A stretch of DNA of 64,000 nt from an uncultured Flavobacteriales bacterium (GTDB taxonomy: Bacteria; Bacteroidota; Bacteroidia; Flavobacteriales_D; Sanyastnellaceae): the NCBI GenBank assembly GCA_937974555.1, contig CALJKR010000044.1, positions 1-64,000 of the forward strand, in the 5' to 3' direction. The notes beneath the pieces were generated by a model. That model did not search any database. It had not been told where the DNA came from and saw only the letters and a list, made by a program, of their open reading frames with translations. Shown in pieces: positions 1 through 8,694 of the stretch. How positions within the stretch are numbered: position 1 is the first letter of the stretch; each line of letters begins with the position of its first letter. Both the position numbers and the translations under genes were made by a program.

Positions 1-67
1 CGCCATTATTCGTAACGAGGCTAGATCCTACTTTGACAACAATGCGTTTTGTTTGCTTGAGGTTCAT
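1..67 (-). CDS. proB: Glutamate 5-kinase, N-terminal fragment (runs off the window)
   Basis: Only the first 22 codons are inside the window, read on the minus strand from an ATG at 67. They translate to MNLKQTKRIVVKVGSSLVTN and two more residues. The run IVVKVGSSLVT is the nucleotide/glutamate-binding first strand and loop of glutamate 5-kinases, which phosphorylate glutamate in the first step of proline synthesis. Other amino-acid kinases (UMP kinase, aspartokinase) share the fold, but the GSSLVT form is most typical of ProB. The gene follows obg on the same strand by 32 bp, so it may be cotranscribed with adk-obg. The rest of the gene is not visible. Confidence 0.72.
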   Translation of the reverse strand, partial: MNLKQTKRIVVKVGSSLVTNNG

Positions 68-99
68 AACAAATAAAAGTGCTTAATGTACTAATCTAT

Positions 100-1209
100 T
101 CAATCAGGTGTTCTATCTTGATTCTTATCTTCACTCTGCTCTTGATAACGGGGATCAGCTGCACGCTCTTCCGCATCATCACGATCACGACGGACGGAGT
201 CCAAGTAATCCTGCAGGGCGTAACAAAGCTTCTCGCAGCCCATCCCTGTTAAAGCCGAAATCTCAAATACCGGGCCGCTCCACTTAAACTTCTTCACAAA
301 GTCGGCAACCACCTTTTTACGATCCTCTTCAGGAATCATATCGACCTTGTTGAGCACGAGCCAGCGTGGTTTTTCAACCAAAGACTCATCGTACTTGCGG
401 AGCTCATTCACAATCGCCACTGCGTCAGCAACAGGATCAACGCTCTCATCAAATGGCGCAATATCAACCAAATGCAAAAGAACCCCCGTTCTTTGTAGAT
501 GACGCAAGAAGCGATGGCCTAAGCCAGCACCTTCAGCTGCGCCTTCAATCAAACCAGGGATATCTGCAATCACAAAGCTGCGCTCATTACCAACGCGCAC
601 AACGCCAAGATTTGGATGCAAAGTAGTGAATGGATAGTCTGCAATTTTGGGGCGTGCATTTGAAACGGAGGCAATGAGTGTTGACTTACCTGCATTGGGG
701 AAACCCACCAATCCAACATCCGCCAAAACTTTTAATTCCAATATTTTCCATTCTTCTTTACCGGGCTCACCGGGTTGAGCGTAATGTGGTGCTTGGTTGG
801 TGCTGGTTTTAAAGTGATTATTACCCAAACCTCCACGACCACCCGCAACCAAAATAAACTCCTGTCCATCTTGGGTTATCTCAAACTCAACCACCCCTGT
901 CTCTGCATCTTTGGCGATGGTCCCCAAAGGAACCTCCAAAATAATATCCTCCCCTTCCTTACCCGATTTCAAAGCACCCATACCCCCTTGACCGGGTTCG
1001 GCAATGACGTGCTTTCTATATTTTAAATGGAGCAAGGTCCACAACTGGGCATTTCCTCTGACAATAATATGTCCTCCACGACCACCATCCCCTCCATCGG
1101 GACCTCCCTTGGGAACAAATTTCTCTCTCCTAAAATGAGCAGAGCCCGCTCCACCCTTCCCAGAGCGGCAACAGATTTTGACGTAATCAACAAAATTCTC
1201 TGATGCCAT
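100..1209 (-). CDS. obgE: Obg family GTPase (ribosome assembly)
   Basis: A 369-residue Obg/CgtA GTPase. Obg proteins bind the 50S subunit, act in ribosome assembly and couple growth to nucleotide level. Residues 1-165 form the glycine-rich Obg fold (GGDGGRGGH, GGRGGLGNNHF). The G domain follows with P-loop GFPNAGKST near 172-180, switch/G3 DIPGLIEGAAEG and G4 NKVD. The C-terminus is a short charged tail without the OCT domain found in Firmicutes. The gene begins 1 bp after the adk stop, so the two are translated from one message. The adk-obg order is common in Bacteroidota. Nothing is missing or unusual. Confidence 0.96.
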   Translation of the reverse strand: MASENFVDYVKICCRSGKGGAGSAHFRREKFVPKGGPDGGDGGRGGHIIVRGNAQLWTLLHLKYRKHVIAEPGQGGMGALKSGKEGEDIILEVPLGTIAKDAETGVVEFEITQDGQEFILVAGGRGGLGNNHFKTSTNQAPHYAQPGEPGKEEWKILELKVLADVGLVGFPNAGKSTLIASVSNARPKIADYPFTTLHPNLGVVRVGNERSFVIADIPGLIEGAAEGAGLGHRFLRHLQRTGVLLHLVDIAPFDESVDPVADAVAIVNELRKYDESLVEKPRWLVLNKVDMIPEEDRKKVVADFVKKFKWSGPVFEISALTGMGCEKLCYALQDYLDSVRRDRDDAEERAADPRYQEQSEDKNQDRTPD

Positions 1210-1210
1210 C

Positions 1211-1798
1211 TTAAGCGTTTTCTCTGGCTTTATCTATTGCGGCACACAAACGTTCTGCAATTTCCTCGATGGTTCCAATTCCATCCACACCGTGATACTT
1301 GGACTGGGCTTTGTAATGATCCGCTACCGGTGTGGTCTCACGTTGGTATACGTTGATGCGATTTTGAATGACCTCAGGATTTACATCATCCGGTCTTCCC
1401 GAAGTTTCTCCTCGTTTCAATAATCTCGCTCTCAATTCATTTTCCTCTACCTCCAATGCAACCAAGCAAGTGATCGAAGTATTCTTCTTTGACAAAAACT
1501 CATCCAATGCAACAGCTTGGGCAGATGTTCTGGGAAAGCCGTCAAAAATAAAACCGTGTGCATCGGGATGTTGATTCACAACGGACTCCAACATTTCAAT
1601 GGTTACAGAATCTGGAACCAATTCACCGCGATCCATATAGGCCTTGGCCTTTAATCCCAATTCCGTCTCTCCCTTGATATTGGCTCTGAAGATATCTCCT
1701 GTGCTCAAATGCACCAATTGATATTTTTCAGTTAAGAATTCACTTTGAGTTCCTTTTCCAGCTCCTGGAGGTCCAAATAAAATAAGATTTAAAGCCAT
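1211..1798 (-). CDS. adk: Adenylate kinase
   Basis: Adenylate kinase, 195 residues, interconverting ATP+AMP and 2 ADP in the cytoplasm. The P-loop GPPGAGKGT lies at residues 9-17. The AMP-binding segment STGDIFR and the DGFPRT motif are present. The LID is the short type (RLLKRGETSGRPDD, with no zinc-binding Cys), as expected for the ~190-residue Bacteroidota form. It is first in a transcript with obg, whose start is 1 bp beyond this stop. A TACCTTTG -7 box at 1826-1819 gives a leader of about 14 nt. Confidence 0.97.
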   Translation of the reverse strand: MALNLILFGPPGAGKGTQSEFLTEKYQLVHLSTGDIFRANIKGETELGLKAKAYMDRGELVPDSVTIEMLESVVNQHPDAHGFIFDGFPRTSAQAVALDEFLSKKNTSITCLVALEVEENELRARLLKRGETSGRPDDVNPEVIQNRINVYQRETTPVADHYKAQSKYHGVDGIGTIEEIAERLCAAIDKARENA

Positions 1799-1818
1799 TG
1801 TTTCTTGAATAATAGCGC

Positions 1819-1826
1819 CAAAGGTA
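1819..1826 (-). promoter_or_regulatory. -7 promoter element for adk-obg
   Basis: TACCTTTG on the minus strand matches the Bacteroidota -7 consensus TAnnTTTG exactly and lies 20 bp upstream of the adk ATG. No clear TTG sits 19 bp further upstream, so the call rests on the -7 box and its position. Confidence 0.5.
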
Positions 1827-1871
1827 ACATAAAGGAACCAAAGAGTGTATGGACTTTTTTCTTAAGTTCGC

Positions 1872-3191
1872 GTGGTGATACAAGTTCTCACTTCTTCCAA
1901 AGCCAAAGAGCAGAAGGCTTATGTGATTCAATTTTTGAATGAACATTACTTTCATTCTACTGAATTGAATATTCAATGGAATGAGAATGTCACAGGCTGG
2001 CGATTCTCCAATGAGGAAAAGGCTTGGGAAATTTCAGCCGATTTTTTTCATGATTTGGATACCCATTGGTTAAGTCCAAAGTTTCTACCCATTCCATTAA
2101 GAAATGGATTGGCTCATCCCAATAAGCCAGAAGAAATAGACTTGTTAGGGACTATTTTTTATTTATTGTCCCATTACTCTGAATGTCTACAACCTGAAAA
2201 AGACGTTCACAACCGAGTCAGTGCGCAACATTCTTTGGTTGTCGAAAAAAATTGGCACAACCGCTGCGTGGTAAATGAATGCGCAGAAATTTTTCTCGCT
2301 GCATTGCAAAGTGAATTTCCAGAATTGACTTGGACGATGCCAGAAATCAATTTCAGAATCTCCCATGATGTCGATCGCCCTTTCAAGTACGCATTTGAAA
2401 ATTGGTCGATTCATTTTAAACGCGGACTTGGTAGCTTTCGATTTGGAAACTCAATCAAAAAAATAATCATTGAAATCGCTCGGGTATTTCTTTATCCATT
2501 TCTGAAGGACAAAATAGACCCATTCAATCAATTTGAATGGATCATAAAGGAAAACCGTCACTTCCGCAGTACACCATACTTTTATTGTATTCCCATACAA
2601 CAACATCGAGAATTTGATTCGTTGTATAGCTTGTCTAATCCACGAATGAAAAGACTCATTTCCTATCTCGAAACACAAAATGCGAAATTGGGTTGTCATC
2701 CCAATTACAACAGCAGTGATTCATTGGATGGGATCAAAGAAAACTGGTCGGTCTTTGAACAACATATTTCAGGTCAGCCTGTCAGATTGAATAGACAGCA
2801 TTTTTTAAAATTTAATCCGCTTACCTTTCCTCAACAACTTGAGCTGGCTCAAGTAGAGGAAGATAGCAGTTATGGTTGGGCAGACCGAACAGGATTTAGA
2901 GCGTCTACCACGCTGCCCTATTTTCTGTTTGACGTTAAAAACAAACGAACGACCCAAATCAAAGAAATTCCGCTAAGTGTCATGGATGTTACGGTATTCA
3001 CCCCCAGATACATGAACATTACTGAACCGCATTTGGTACTTAACCAGTTTGCTCAGTATCTCGAAATAGTTAAAAAACATGGCGGTGTTTTTTGTGTATT
3101 GTGGCACAATGACACCCTTCAATATTCTCAATACAAGCATGTGTATTGGAAAGTGATAAAGCTCGCTTCCAATGCAGGCAAATGCATTTAA
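1872..3191 (+). CDS. Polysaccharide-deacetylase-like (NodB-fold) protein
   Basis: A 439-residue protein with features of the Bacteroidota polysaccharide deacetylase family. SHDVD in FRISHDVDRPF (about 160-170) corresponds to the first NodB motif with its catalytic/metal Asp. GCHPNYNSS (about 273-281) resembles the second metal-binding His motif, and VLWHNDTL (about 408-415) the last motif. An N-terminal domain of about 150 residues precedes the catalytic fold. There is no signal peptide, so it may act on cytoplasmic sugar precursors. The start is GTG (1872 or the next codon, 1875); no ATG is available in the right region. The substrate is unknown. It ends 20 bp before the P5C dehydrogenase start. 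Metal ligands are inferred from motif spacing. Confidence 0.7.
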   Translation: MVIQVLTSSKAKEQKAYVIQFLNEHYFHSTELNIQWNENVTGWRFSNEEKAWEISADFFHDLDTHWLSPKFLPIPLRNGLAHPNKPEEIDLLGTIFYLLSHYSECLQPEKDVHNRVSAQHSLVVEKNWHNRCVVNECAEIFLAALQSEFPELTWTMPEINFRISHDVDRPFKYAFENWSIHFKRGLGSFRFGNSIKKIIIEIARVFLYPFLKDKIDPFNQFEWIIKENRHFRSTPYFYCIPIQQHREFDSLYSLSNPRMKRLISYLETQNAKLGCHPNYNSSDSLDGIKENWSVFEQHISGQPVRLNRQHFLKFNPLTFPQQLELAQVEEDSSYGWADRTGFRASTTLPYFLFDVKNKRTTQIKEIPLSVMDVTVFTPRYMNITEPHLVLNQFAQYLEIVKKHGGVFCVLWHNDTLQYSQYKHVYWKVIKLASNAGKCI

Positions 3192-3211
3192 CTTTGCTAA
3201 AAATTAAAACA

Positions 3212-4837
3212 ATGCCGAAAGGAATTTACAGAATCCCCGCTCCCGTCAATGAAACCGTAAGAGCATATGCACCAGGACATCCTGAAACCAAAAGGTTGTT
3301 AGATACTTATCAGGCCATGTACAATAGTCACTTGGAGGTGCCTTTGTACATAGGCAACGAAAAAATTAAAACCAATCAAACCCTTTCTTTGCGACCACCA
3401 CATGAGCACGGCAAAGAAATCGGTGTCGCCTATGTCGGAGACGCAAGCCATGTCCACAAAGCCATTGAATCAGCTTTGGCAGCCAAAGAAAAGTGGGCCA
3501 ATTTGCCATGGGAACATCGAGCAGCCATCTTTTTAAGAGCCGCGGAACTTCTTGCCGGACCATACAGAGATCGCATGAATGCCGCTACAATGTTGGCACA
3601 AAGCAAAAACGTAATGCAAGCAGAAATAGATGCAGCATGCGAATTGATTGACTTTTTCAGATTCAACGCTGCTTACATGCAGCAGATTTATGCCGATCAG
3701 CCCGGTTCTCAACCCGGCATGTGGAATAGACTAGAATATCGCCCTTTGGAAGGATTTGTCTTTGCTGTCACTCCTTTTAACTTCACCAGCATTGCAGCCA
3801 ACTTACCCGCAGCTCCCGCGATGATGGGGAATGTCGTTGTTTGGAAGCCCGCTGAAAGTCAGATGTATAGTGCTCAAATTATCATGGAATTGTTCCATGA
3901 GGCCGGTTTACCAGACGGTGTAATCAATATGATTTGCGTCGACGGGCCAACCGCAGGTGACATTGTATTCAAACACAAAGATTTTTCAGGACTTCACTTT
4001 ACAGGGTCAACGGCTGTTTTTAAACATCTATGGAAAGAAATTGGAAACAATATCAACTCATACAGAACATATCCCAGAATTGTTGGGGAAACGGGAGGTA
4101 AGGATTTCATCGTTGCGCATCCTTCAGCGCATCCTTTGGAAGTAGCCACTGGTATTTCTCGAGGCGCATTTGAATTCCAAGGACAAAAATGCAGTGCGGC
4201 GTCACGCGCGTATGTTCCCGCTTCCATCTGGCCTGCGGTCAAAGACAAAGTGGTCGCTGATGTAACGAGCTTTAAAATGGGAAGTCCTGCGGATACCAGC
4301 AATTTCATCAATGCAGTCATTGATAAGCGTGCTTTTGACAAGATTGCTGCTTATATCGATTTTGTAAAAACCCAAAACGATGCTGAAATTATTGTTGGTG
4401 GAAATTATGACGGATCGAAAGGATACTTCATTGAACCAACTGTAGTGGTTACCACCAATCCTAAATTCCGCACCATGTGCGAAGAAATATTTGGTCCTGT
4501 CATTACCATTTACGTTTACGCTGATGACGAGTGGAATTCAGTATTGAAGCTTGTTGATGAAACAGGAGAATACGCCCTTACAGGAGCCATTTTTGCGCGT
4601 GAACGATATGCCATTGATGAGGCTTGCAAAGCATTAGAAAATGCTGCAGGCAATTTTTATATCAATGACAAACCAACAGGCGCCGTTGTTGGACAACAAC
4701 CATTTGGCGGTGCACGTGGTAGTGGAACCAATGACAAAGCAGGTAGCTATTTAAATTTGGTTCGCTGGGTAAGCCCTCGTACCATCAAAGAAACCTTTGT
4801 CACACCAAAAGATTATCATTATCCATTTCTTGGATAG
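3212..4837 (+). CDS. pruA: L-glutamate gamma-semialdehyde (P5C) dehydrogenase
   Basis: A 541-residue aldehyde dehydrogenase that oxidises glutamate semialdehyde to glutamate with NAD+, the second step of proline breakdown. Its length and the N-terminal RIPAPVNE segment fit the P5CDH-1 group of Bacteroidota and eukaryotes. The catalytic Cys is Cys327 in GQKCSA and the general base is Glu293 in VGETGGKDF. FGGARGSGTNDK is the C-terminal family signature. The ATG at 3212 is preferred: upstream in-frame starts would overlap the preceding gene and add 22 residues foreign to the family. A strong hairpin terminator follows the stop. No proline dehydrogenase gene is in the window. Confidence 0.95.
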   Translation: MPKGIYRIPAPVNETVRAYAPGHPETKRLLDTYQAMYNSHLEVPLYIGNEKIKTNQTLSLRPPHEHGKEIGVAYVGDASHVHKAIESALAAKEKWANLPWEHRAAIFLRAAELLAGPYRDRMNAATMLAQSKNVMQAEIDAACELIDFFRFNAAYMQQIYADQPGSQPGMWNRLEYRPLEGFVFAVTPFNFTSIAANLPAAPAMMGNVVVWKPAESQMYSAQIIMELFHEAGLPDGVINMICVDGPTAGDIVFKHKDFSGLHFTGSTAVFKHLWKEIGNNINSYRTYPRIVGETGGKDFIVAHPSAHPLEVATGISRGAFEFQGQKCSAASRAYVPASIWPAVKDKVVADVTSFKMGSPADTSNFINAVIDKRAFDKIAAYIDFVKTQNDAEIIVGGNYDGSKGYFIEPTVVVTTNPKFRTMCEEIFGPVITIYVYADDEWNSVLKLVDETGEYALTGAIFARERYAIDEACKALENAAGNFYINDKPTGAVVGQQPFGGARGSGTNDKAGSYLNLVRWVSPRTIKETFVTPKDYHYPFLG

Positions 4838-4838
4838 C

Positions 4839-4870
4839 AAAAAAGCCCTTGATTTTCAAGGGCTTTTTTT
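4839..4870. terminator. Bidirectional intrinsic terminator between pruA and the Fic gene
   Basis: A near-perfect inverted repeat of 14-bp arms (AAAAAAGCCCTTGA / TCAAGGGCTTTTTT) around a 3-nt loop, with A-run and T-run on opposite sides. It can serve the convergent genes on both strands. The T-run abuts the stop codon of the minus-strand Fic gene. Confidence 0.9.
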
Positions 4871-5919
4871 TAGAAGTAATGCTCTACCGCGTACTTGTAT
4901 TGTTCTATAAAAACTTGTTTGAAAGCGCTCAAATTATTTCTTTCATAAAACAAAAGCAAAGCCTTCTTGTATTCTATGGGATCTATGGTTCTGAATGACA
5001 ATGGACAATAGTGATGGTACATCATCAAGGCATTGCTGATGATGCGCGCAGTCCTTTTGTTGCCATCATCAAATGGCTGAATGTAAGAAATCATAAGCAG
5101 AGCCAGCAGTCCCTTTTCCCAAACATTATCTCGACCATTGATTAAATCACACATTAGTTGAAGCGCCTCCTTGATTTGAAACTCATTGTCCAAAGGACGA
5201 TACAAAGTCCCAGAGATACCTACCCGTCTATTTCTAATGTTTCTTTTTACATTGAGTTCATGCGTGAGCAAACCGTGAACTTCCTCTATGGCTGTTACAC
5301 GCAATGGAAAAATGTAATAAGGATGATCCAACAAAAAATCCAATGCATTTTTGTGGTTTAAAAGCATCACCGCCTCATCCTTGGTCTTACCTGCCGCTGT
5401 TAGTTGTTGCTTCAGCAAAAGCTCAGTCTCCAAAAGTGAATAGGTATTGCCTTCTATTTGAGATGACTTCCAACTCAAGTCAATGGCCAATCTTTCAAAT
5501 TCAGATTTGTATTGGGGAATTTCTAAGTTTTGAATTCGAAGCAAAAATTCTTGATGAAAGGAATTTAATTCTTCCATCTCTTGCACAGTAAATAAAGTAG
5601 GTTCCCCTTTCAATGATGACAGCAGGTCAAAATTGAAAGTCGGAATTATTTCCCTTTCGTCGTCTTTCAATGCATAATATTCCGCTAAATCAATGGGACT
5701 GAGTAAATCAAAAGAAGGATTCAGTGCATAAAGGGTAGCTCGACCATTTCCATATTTCACAATTTGCGATTCATGAACCATGAGACCCAAGGTTCTTTTG
5801 ACCGTGGCATAAGCCACCGGGGTTTTCAATCGATCATGCAAATCCTTGGAAGAAATACCAGACTCCGCTTTTAAAACTTGAACAATTTCCTTTTGGATCG
5901 GAATTACTTTACGTGCCAT
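4870..5919 (-). CDS. Fic-domain protein with winged helix; catalytic His replaced by Gln
   Basis: A 349-residue protein. Residues 1-75 look like a winged-helix DNA-binding domain (SSKDLHDRL, AYATVKRTLGLM), followed by a linker and a Fic domain. An inhibitory-helix motif SSQIEGN is present upstream of the core. The Fic core reads QPFDDGNKRTAR (281-292). Active Fic AMP-transferases have His at the first position (HPFxDGNGR), so Gln281 replaces the catalytic base, and GNK replaces GNG. The rest of the anion-binding loop is kept. Classical AMPylation is therefore doubtful. It could be a regulator or have altered chemistry. It has its own TTG-N19-TAAATTTG promoter and a shared terminator, so it is a single-gene unit. 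Confidence 0.85.
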   Translation of the reverse strand: MARKVIPIQKEIVQVLKAESGISSKDLHDRLKTPVAYATVKRTLGLMVHESQIVKYGNGRATLYALNPSFDLLSPIDLAEYYALKDDEREIIPTFNFDLLSSLKGEPTLFTVQEMEELNSFHQEFLLRIQNLEIPQYKSEFERLAIDLSWKSSQIEGNTYSLLETELLLKQQLTAAGKTKDEAVMLLNHKNALDFLLDHPYYIFPLRVTAIEEVHGLLTHELNVKRNIRNRRVGISGTLYRPLDNEFQIKEALQLMCDLINGRDNVWEKGLLALLMISYIQPFDDGNKRTARIISNALMMYHHYCPLSFRTIDPIEYKKALLLFYERNNLSAFKQVFIEQYKYAVEHYF

Positions 5920-5945
5920 TTTTGCGCTTCAATATTATTTAAGCT

Positions 5946-5975
5946 CAAATTTATTACATTTCTTCTGAGTTTCAA
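5946..5975 (-). promoter_or_regulatory. Promoter for the Fic gene (TTG-N19-TAAATTTG)
   Basis: On the minus strand a TTG at 5975-5973 is followed after exactly 19 bp by TAAATTTG (5953-5946), matching both elements of the Bacteroidota housekeeping promoter. It lies 27 bp before the Fic start codon. Confidence 0.7.
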
Positions 5976-6072
5976 CAACATTTTTCAATTTTAACAAGCT
6001 CAAAACATTTTAAAGCTCAAAACATTTCCCCACAATATCTCCAAAGCATCACGTAGATCAAGAGATAATGCC

Positions 6073-6080
6073 TATATTTG
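6073..6080 (+). promoter_or_regulatory. -7 promoter element for rpsO
   Basis: TATATTTG matches the TAnnTTTG consensus and lies 44 bp upstream of the rpsO ATG. I do not see a good -33 TTG at the 19-bp spacing. The implied leader of about 40 nt leaves room for autoregulation by S15, but no specific fold was recognised. Confidence 0.5.
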
Positions 6081-6124
6081 CACCCAATTCAATTTATACA
6101 TAACAATTACTAAAAAGTATTAGC

Positions 6125-6394
6125 ATGTACTTGACTACAGAAAAAAAACAAGAAATTTTTGCCAAGCATGGCAAATCTGCTACCGACACCGGTACCTCAG
6201 AAGGGCAAATCGCTCTTTTCTCTTTCCGCATCAGCCATTTGACTGAGCATTTGAAAAAGAACAAAAAAGATTATAACACACAACGTGCGTTGATCAAATT
6301 GGTTGGTAAGCGTAGAAGTCTTTTGGACTACTTGCACAAGACTGACATTACGCGTTACCGTGCGATTGTAAAGGAACTTGAATTACGTAGATAA
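6125..6394 (+). CDS. rpsO: 30S ribosomal protein S15
   Basis: An 89-residue S15, which binds 16S rRNA at the central-domain three-way junction early in 30S assembly. DTGTSEGQIALFSFRI, the LTEHLK segment and GKRRSLLDYL are diagnostic. The length is the family standard. It is followed by a hairpin and then pnp, the classic rpsO-pnp order, so the hairpin may attenuate transcription into pnp. Confidence 0.98.
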   Translation: MYLTTEKKQEIFAKHGKSATDTGTSEGQIALFSFRISHLTEHLKKNKKDYNTQRALIKLVGKRRSLLDYLHKTDITRYRAIVKELELRR

Positions 6395-6421
6395 TTCAGG
6401 ACCTTTCCATATCCTATTTGG

Positions 6422-6457
6422 CAAAGGGCAATTTCATATTGCCTTTTGTCGTTTTTT
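6422..6457 (+). terminator. Intrinsic terminator or attenuator between rpsO and pnp
   Basis: A stem of about 11 bp (CAAAGGGCAAT pairing with ATTGCCTTTTG, one G-U pair) with a 5-nt loop, followed by a run of six T at 6452-6457. The position between rpsO and pnp suggests partial termination or an RNA-processing site. Confidence 0.65.
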
Positions 6458-6486
6458 GAAGAATTATATTTAAGACGAAAAATAAG

Positions 6487-8658
6487 ATGAAAGTAGAAGC
6501 GATTACCATGACCATTGACCATGGAGACAATCGTCCAATTACCATTGAAACAGGTAAGTTGGCGAAACAAGCACATGGATCTGTTGTTGTGAGACAAGGA
6601 GATACGATGCTCCTTGCAACTGTGGTTTCGAACCACGATGCGAAAGAAGGAATGGACTTTCTTCCATTGACGGTTGAATACCGTGAAAAATATGCTGCAG
6701 CAGGAAGATTCCCAGGTGGCTATTTCAAACGTGAGGCTCGCCCTTACGATGACGAGATTTTGGTTTCTCGATTGATTGACCGTGCATTGCGTCCCATGTT
6801 TCCAGAAGATTACCACAGTGACACCCAAGTCATCGTGCATTTGATTTCTGTAGACAAAGAGAACATGTCTGATAGTTTGGCAGGATTGGCGGCATCAGCA
6901 GCCATTGCTGTATCTGATATTCCTTTCAATGGTCCAATTTCAGAGGTTCGTGTTGCTCGTATCCACGGTGAATTGGTTGTCAATCCAACCCGTACTGCCT
7001 TGGAGCATGCGGATATTGATTTAATCATCGCTGGAAGTGCTGATAGCATTGTGATGGTTGAAGGTGAGATGAAAGAGGTAAGCGAAGCTGAGATGGTTGC
7101 TGCCATTGAAGTCGCGCATGCTGCCATTAAAATGCAATGTCAAGCGCAGTTAGACCTTGCAGCCAAAGTAGGTAAAAATGGTCCTAAGCGTGAGTATTGT
7201 CATGAGCCCAAAGACGAAGAATTGAAAGCCCGTGTTTGGAATGAGTGTTACCAAAAGTTTTATGATGCCGCCAAAAAGCCATCTGAAAAACATGAGCGTA
7301 GCGAAACTTTCCATCAAATCGAAGCGGATTTTATCGGACAATTTTCAGACGAGGAGAAAAAAGAGAAAGCTTTCCTTTTGAAAAAATATACCCACGATTG
7401 TTTGAAAGACGCCATGCGTAACATGATCTTAAATGATGGTGTACGTTTGGATGGTCGTGATACAAAAACCATTCGCCCAATTTGGAGTGAAGTAGATTAT
7501 TTGCCAGGAACACACGGATCTGCGATTTTCACTCGTGGAGAAACGCAATCATTAACCACATTGACTTTGGGTACAAAGTTGGATGAGCAGTTGATTGACG
7601 GTGTTTCTGAAGTTCGTTACGACAAATTCTTGTTGCATTACAACTTCCCACCATTCTCTACTGGAGAGGCTCGTCCTATCCGCAGTACAGGACGTCGTGA
7701 GATTGGACACGGTAATTTGGCTTTGCGTGCATTGAAACCCGTATTGCCCAAAACCGAAGTTTGCCCCTACTCTATTCGTATCGTTTCCGATATTTTGGAA
7801 TCCAACGGATCTTCTTCAATGGCCACTGTATGCGCAGGAACCTTGGCGTTGATGGATGGTGGAGTTCCAATCACGGCTCCAGTATCTGGAATTGCCATGG
7901 GATTAATCACCGATGAATCAACTGGAAAATATGCGGTATTGAGTGACATTCTTGGCGATGAAGATCACTTGGGAGACATGGACTTCAAAGTTACAGGTAC
8001 TACCAAAGGAATCACGGCATGTCAAATGGACATCAAAATCAAAGGCCTTTCAATGCAAGTTTTGACTGAGGCTTTGGATCAAGCCAAAGCGGGTCGTTTG
8101 CATATCCTAGGTGAGATTACCAAAACATTGTCAGAGCCTCGTGAAGATTATAAACCACACGCTCCAAGAATCGTAAGTTTCGAAATTCCTTCAGACATGA
8201 TCGGTCCTGTTATCGGTCCTGGTGGAAAGGTGATTCAAGAAATCCAAAAAACAACCGGAGCAACCATCTCTATCGATGAGAAGGATGGCAAAGGTGTTGT
8301 GGAAATTGCATCTGCAGACAAAGCCAGTTTGGATGCTGCTGTCAATCGCGTGAAAAGCATTGTATGGCCTCCACAAGTTGAAATTGGCGAAGTGTATGAA
8401 GGTCCAGTTAAAACCATTCAACCATTTGGTGCTTTCGTAGAAATCCTTCCTGGTGTAGATGGTTTGATTCACGTGAGTGAATTGGAATGGCACCGTGTGG
8501 ACGATGTAAGCAAGGTTTTGAAAGTGGGAGATATCGTTAAATTTAAAGTTTTGGGACGCGATCCTAAAAACAATAAATTAAAATTGTCTCGCAAAGTTTT
8601 GTTGCCCAAACCAGAAAAAGCAGCAGAAACGAAACCTGAGACCCCTTCAGAAGCGTAA
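6487..8658 (+). CDS. pnp: Polynucleotide phosphorylase
   Basis: A 723-residue PNPase, a phosphorolytic 3'-5' exoribonuclease that degrades RNA and can add tails. Two RNase PH-like domains (about 15-230 and 320-545) flank an all-helical linker. FSTGEARPIRSTGRREIGHG in the second domain carries catalytic-site residues. A KH domain follows (IGPVIGPGGKVIQEI), then an S1 domain (GPVKTIQPFGAFVEILPGVD). The C-terminal tail is short and charged (PKPEKAAETKPE). It is downstream of rpsO and 36 bp upstream of the sigma factor gene on the same strand, so partial cotranscription is likely. Confidence 0.98.
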   Translation: MKVEAITMTIDHGDNRPITIETGKLAKQAHGSVVVRQGDTMLLATVVSNHDAKEGMDFLPLTVEYREKYAAAGRFPGGYFKREARPYDDEILVSRLIDRALRPMFPEDYHSDTQVIVHLISVDKENMSDSLAGLAASAAIAVSDIPFNGPISEVRVARIHGELVVNPTRTALEHADIDLIIAGSADSIVMVEGEMKEVSEAEMVAAIEVAHAAIKMQCQAQLDLAAKVGKNGPKREYCHEPKDEELKARVWNECYQKFYDAAKKPSEKHERSETFHQIEADFIGQFSDEEKKEKAFLLKKYTHDCLKDAMRNMILNDGVRLDGRDTKTIRPIWSEVDYLPGTHGSAIFTRGETQSLTTLTLGTKLDEQLIDGVSEVRYDKFLLHYNFPPFSTGEARPIRSTGRREIGHGNLALRALKPVLPKTEVCPYSIRIVSDILESNGSSSMATVCAGTLALMDGGVPITAPVSGIAMGLITDESTGKYAVLSDILGDEDHLGDMDFKVTGTTKGITACQMDIKIKGLSMQVLTEALDQAKAGRLHILGEITKTLSEPREDYKPHAPRIVSFEIPSDMIGPVIGPGGKVIQEIQKTTGATISIDEKDGKGVVEIASADKASLDAAVNRVKSIVWPPQVEIGEVYEGPVKTIQPFGAFVEILPGVDGLIHVSELEWHRVDDVSKVLKVGDIVKFKVLGRDPKNNKLKLSRKVLLPKPEKAAETKPETPSEA

Positions 8659-8694
8659 AAGGAGTTAAACACTAAATAAACTTTTCATCATAGC

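Noticed and set aside
1740..1976. Minus-strand frame overlapping adk and the NodB-fold gene
   Set aside because: Overlaps two well-supported genes and crosses the adk promoter; no family match.
6465..6472. TATATTTA upstream of pnp as a separate promoter
   Set aside because: One mismatch to the -7 box and the nearest TTG has a 16-bp spacing, so evidence is too weak.
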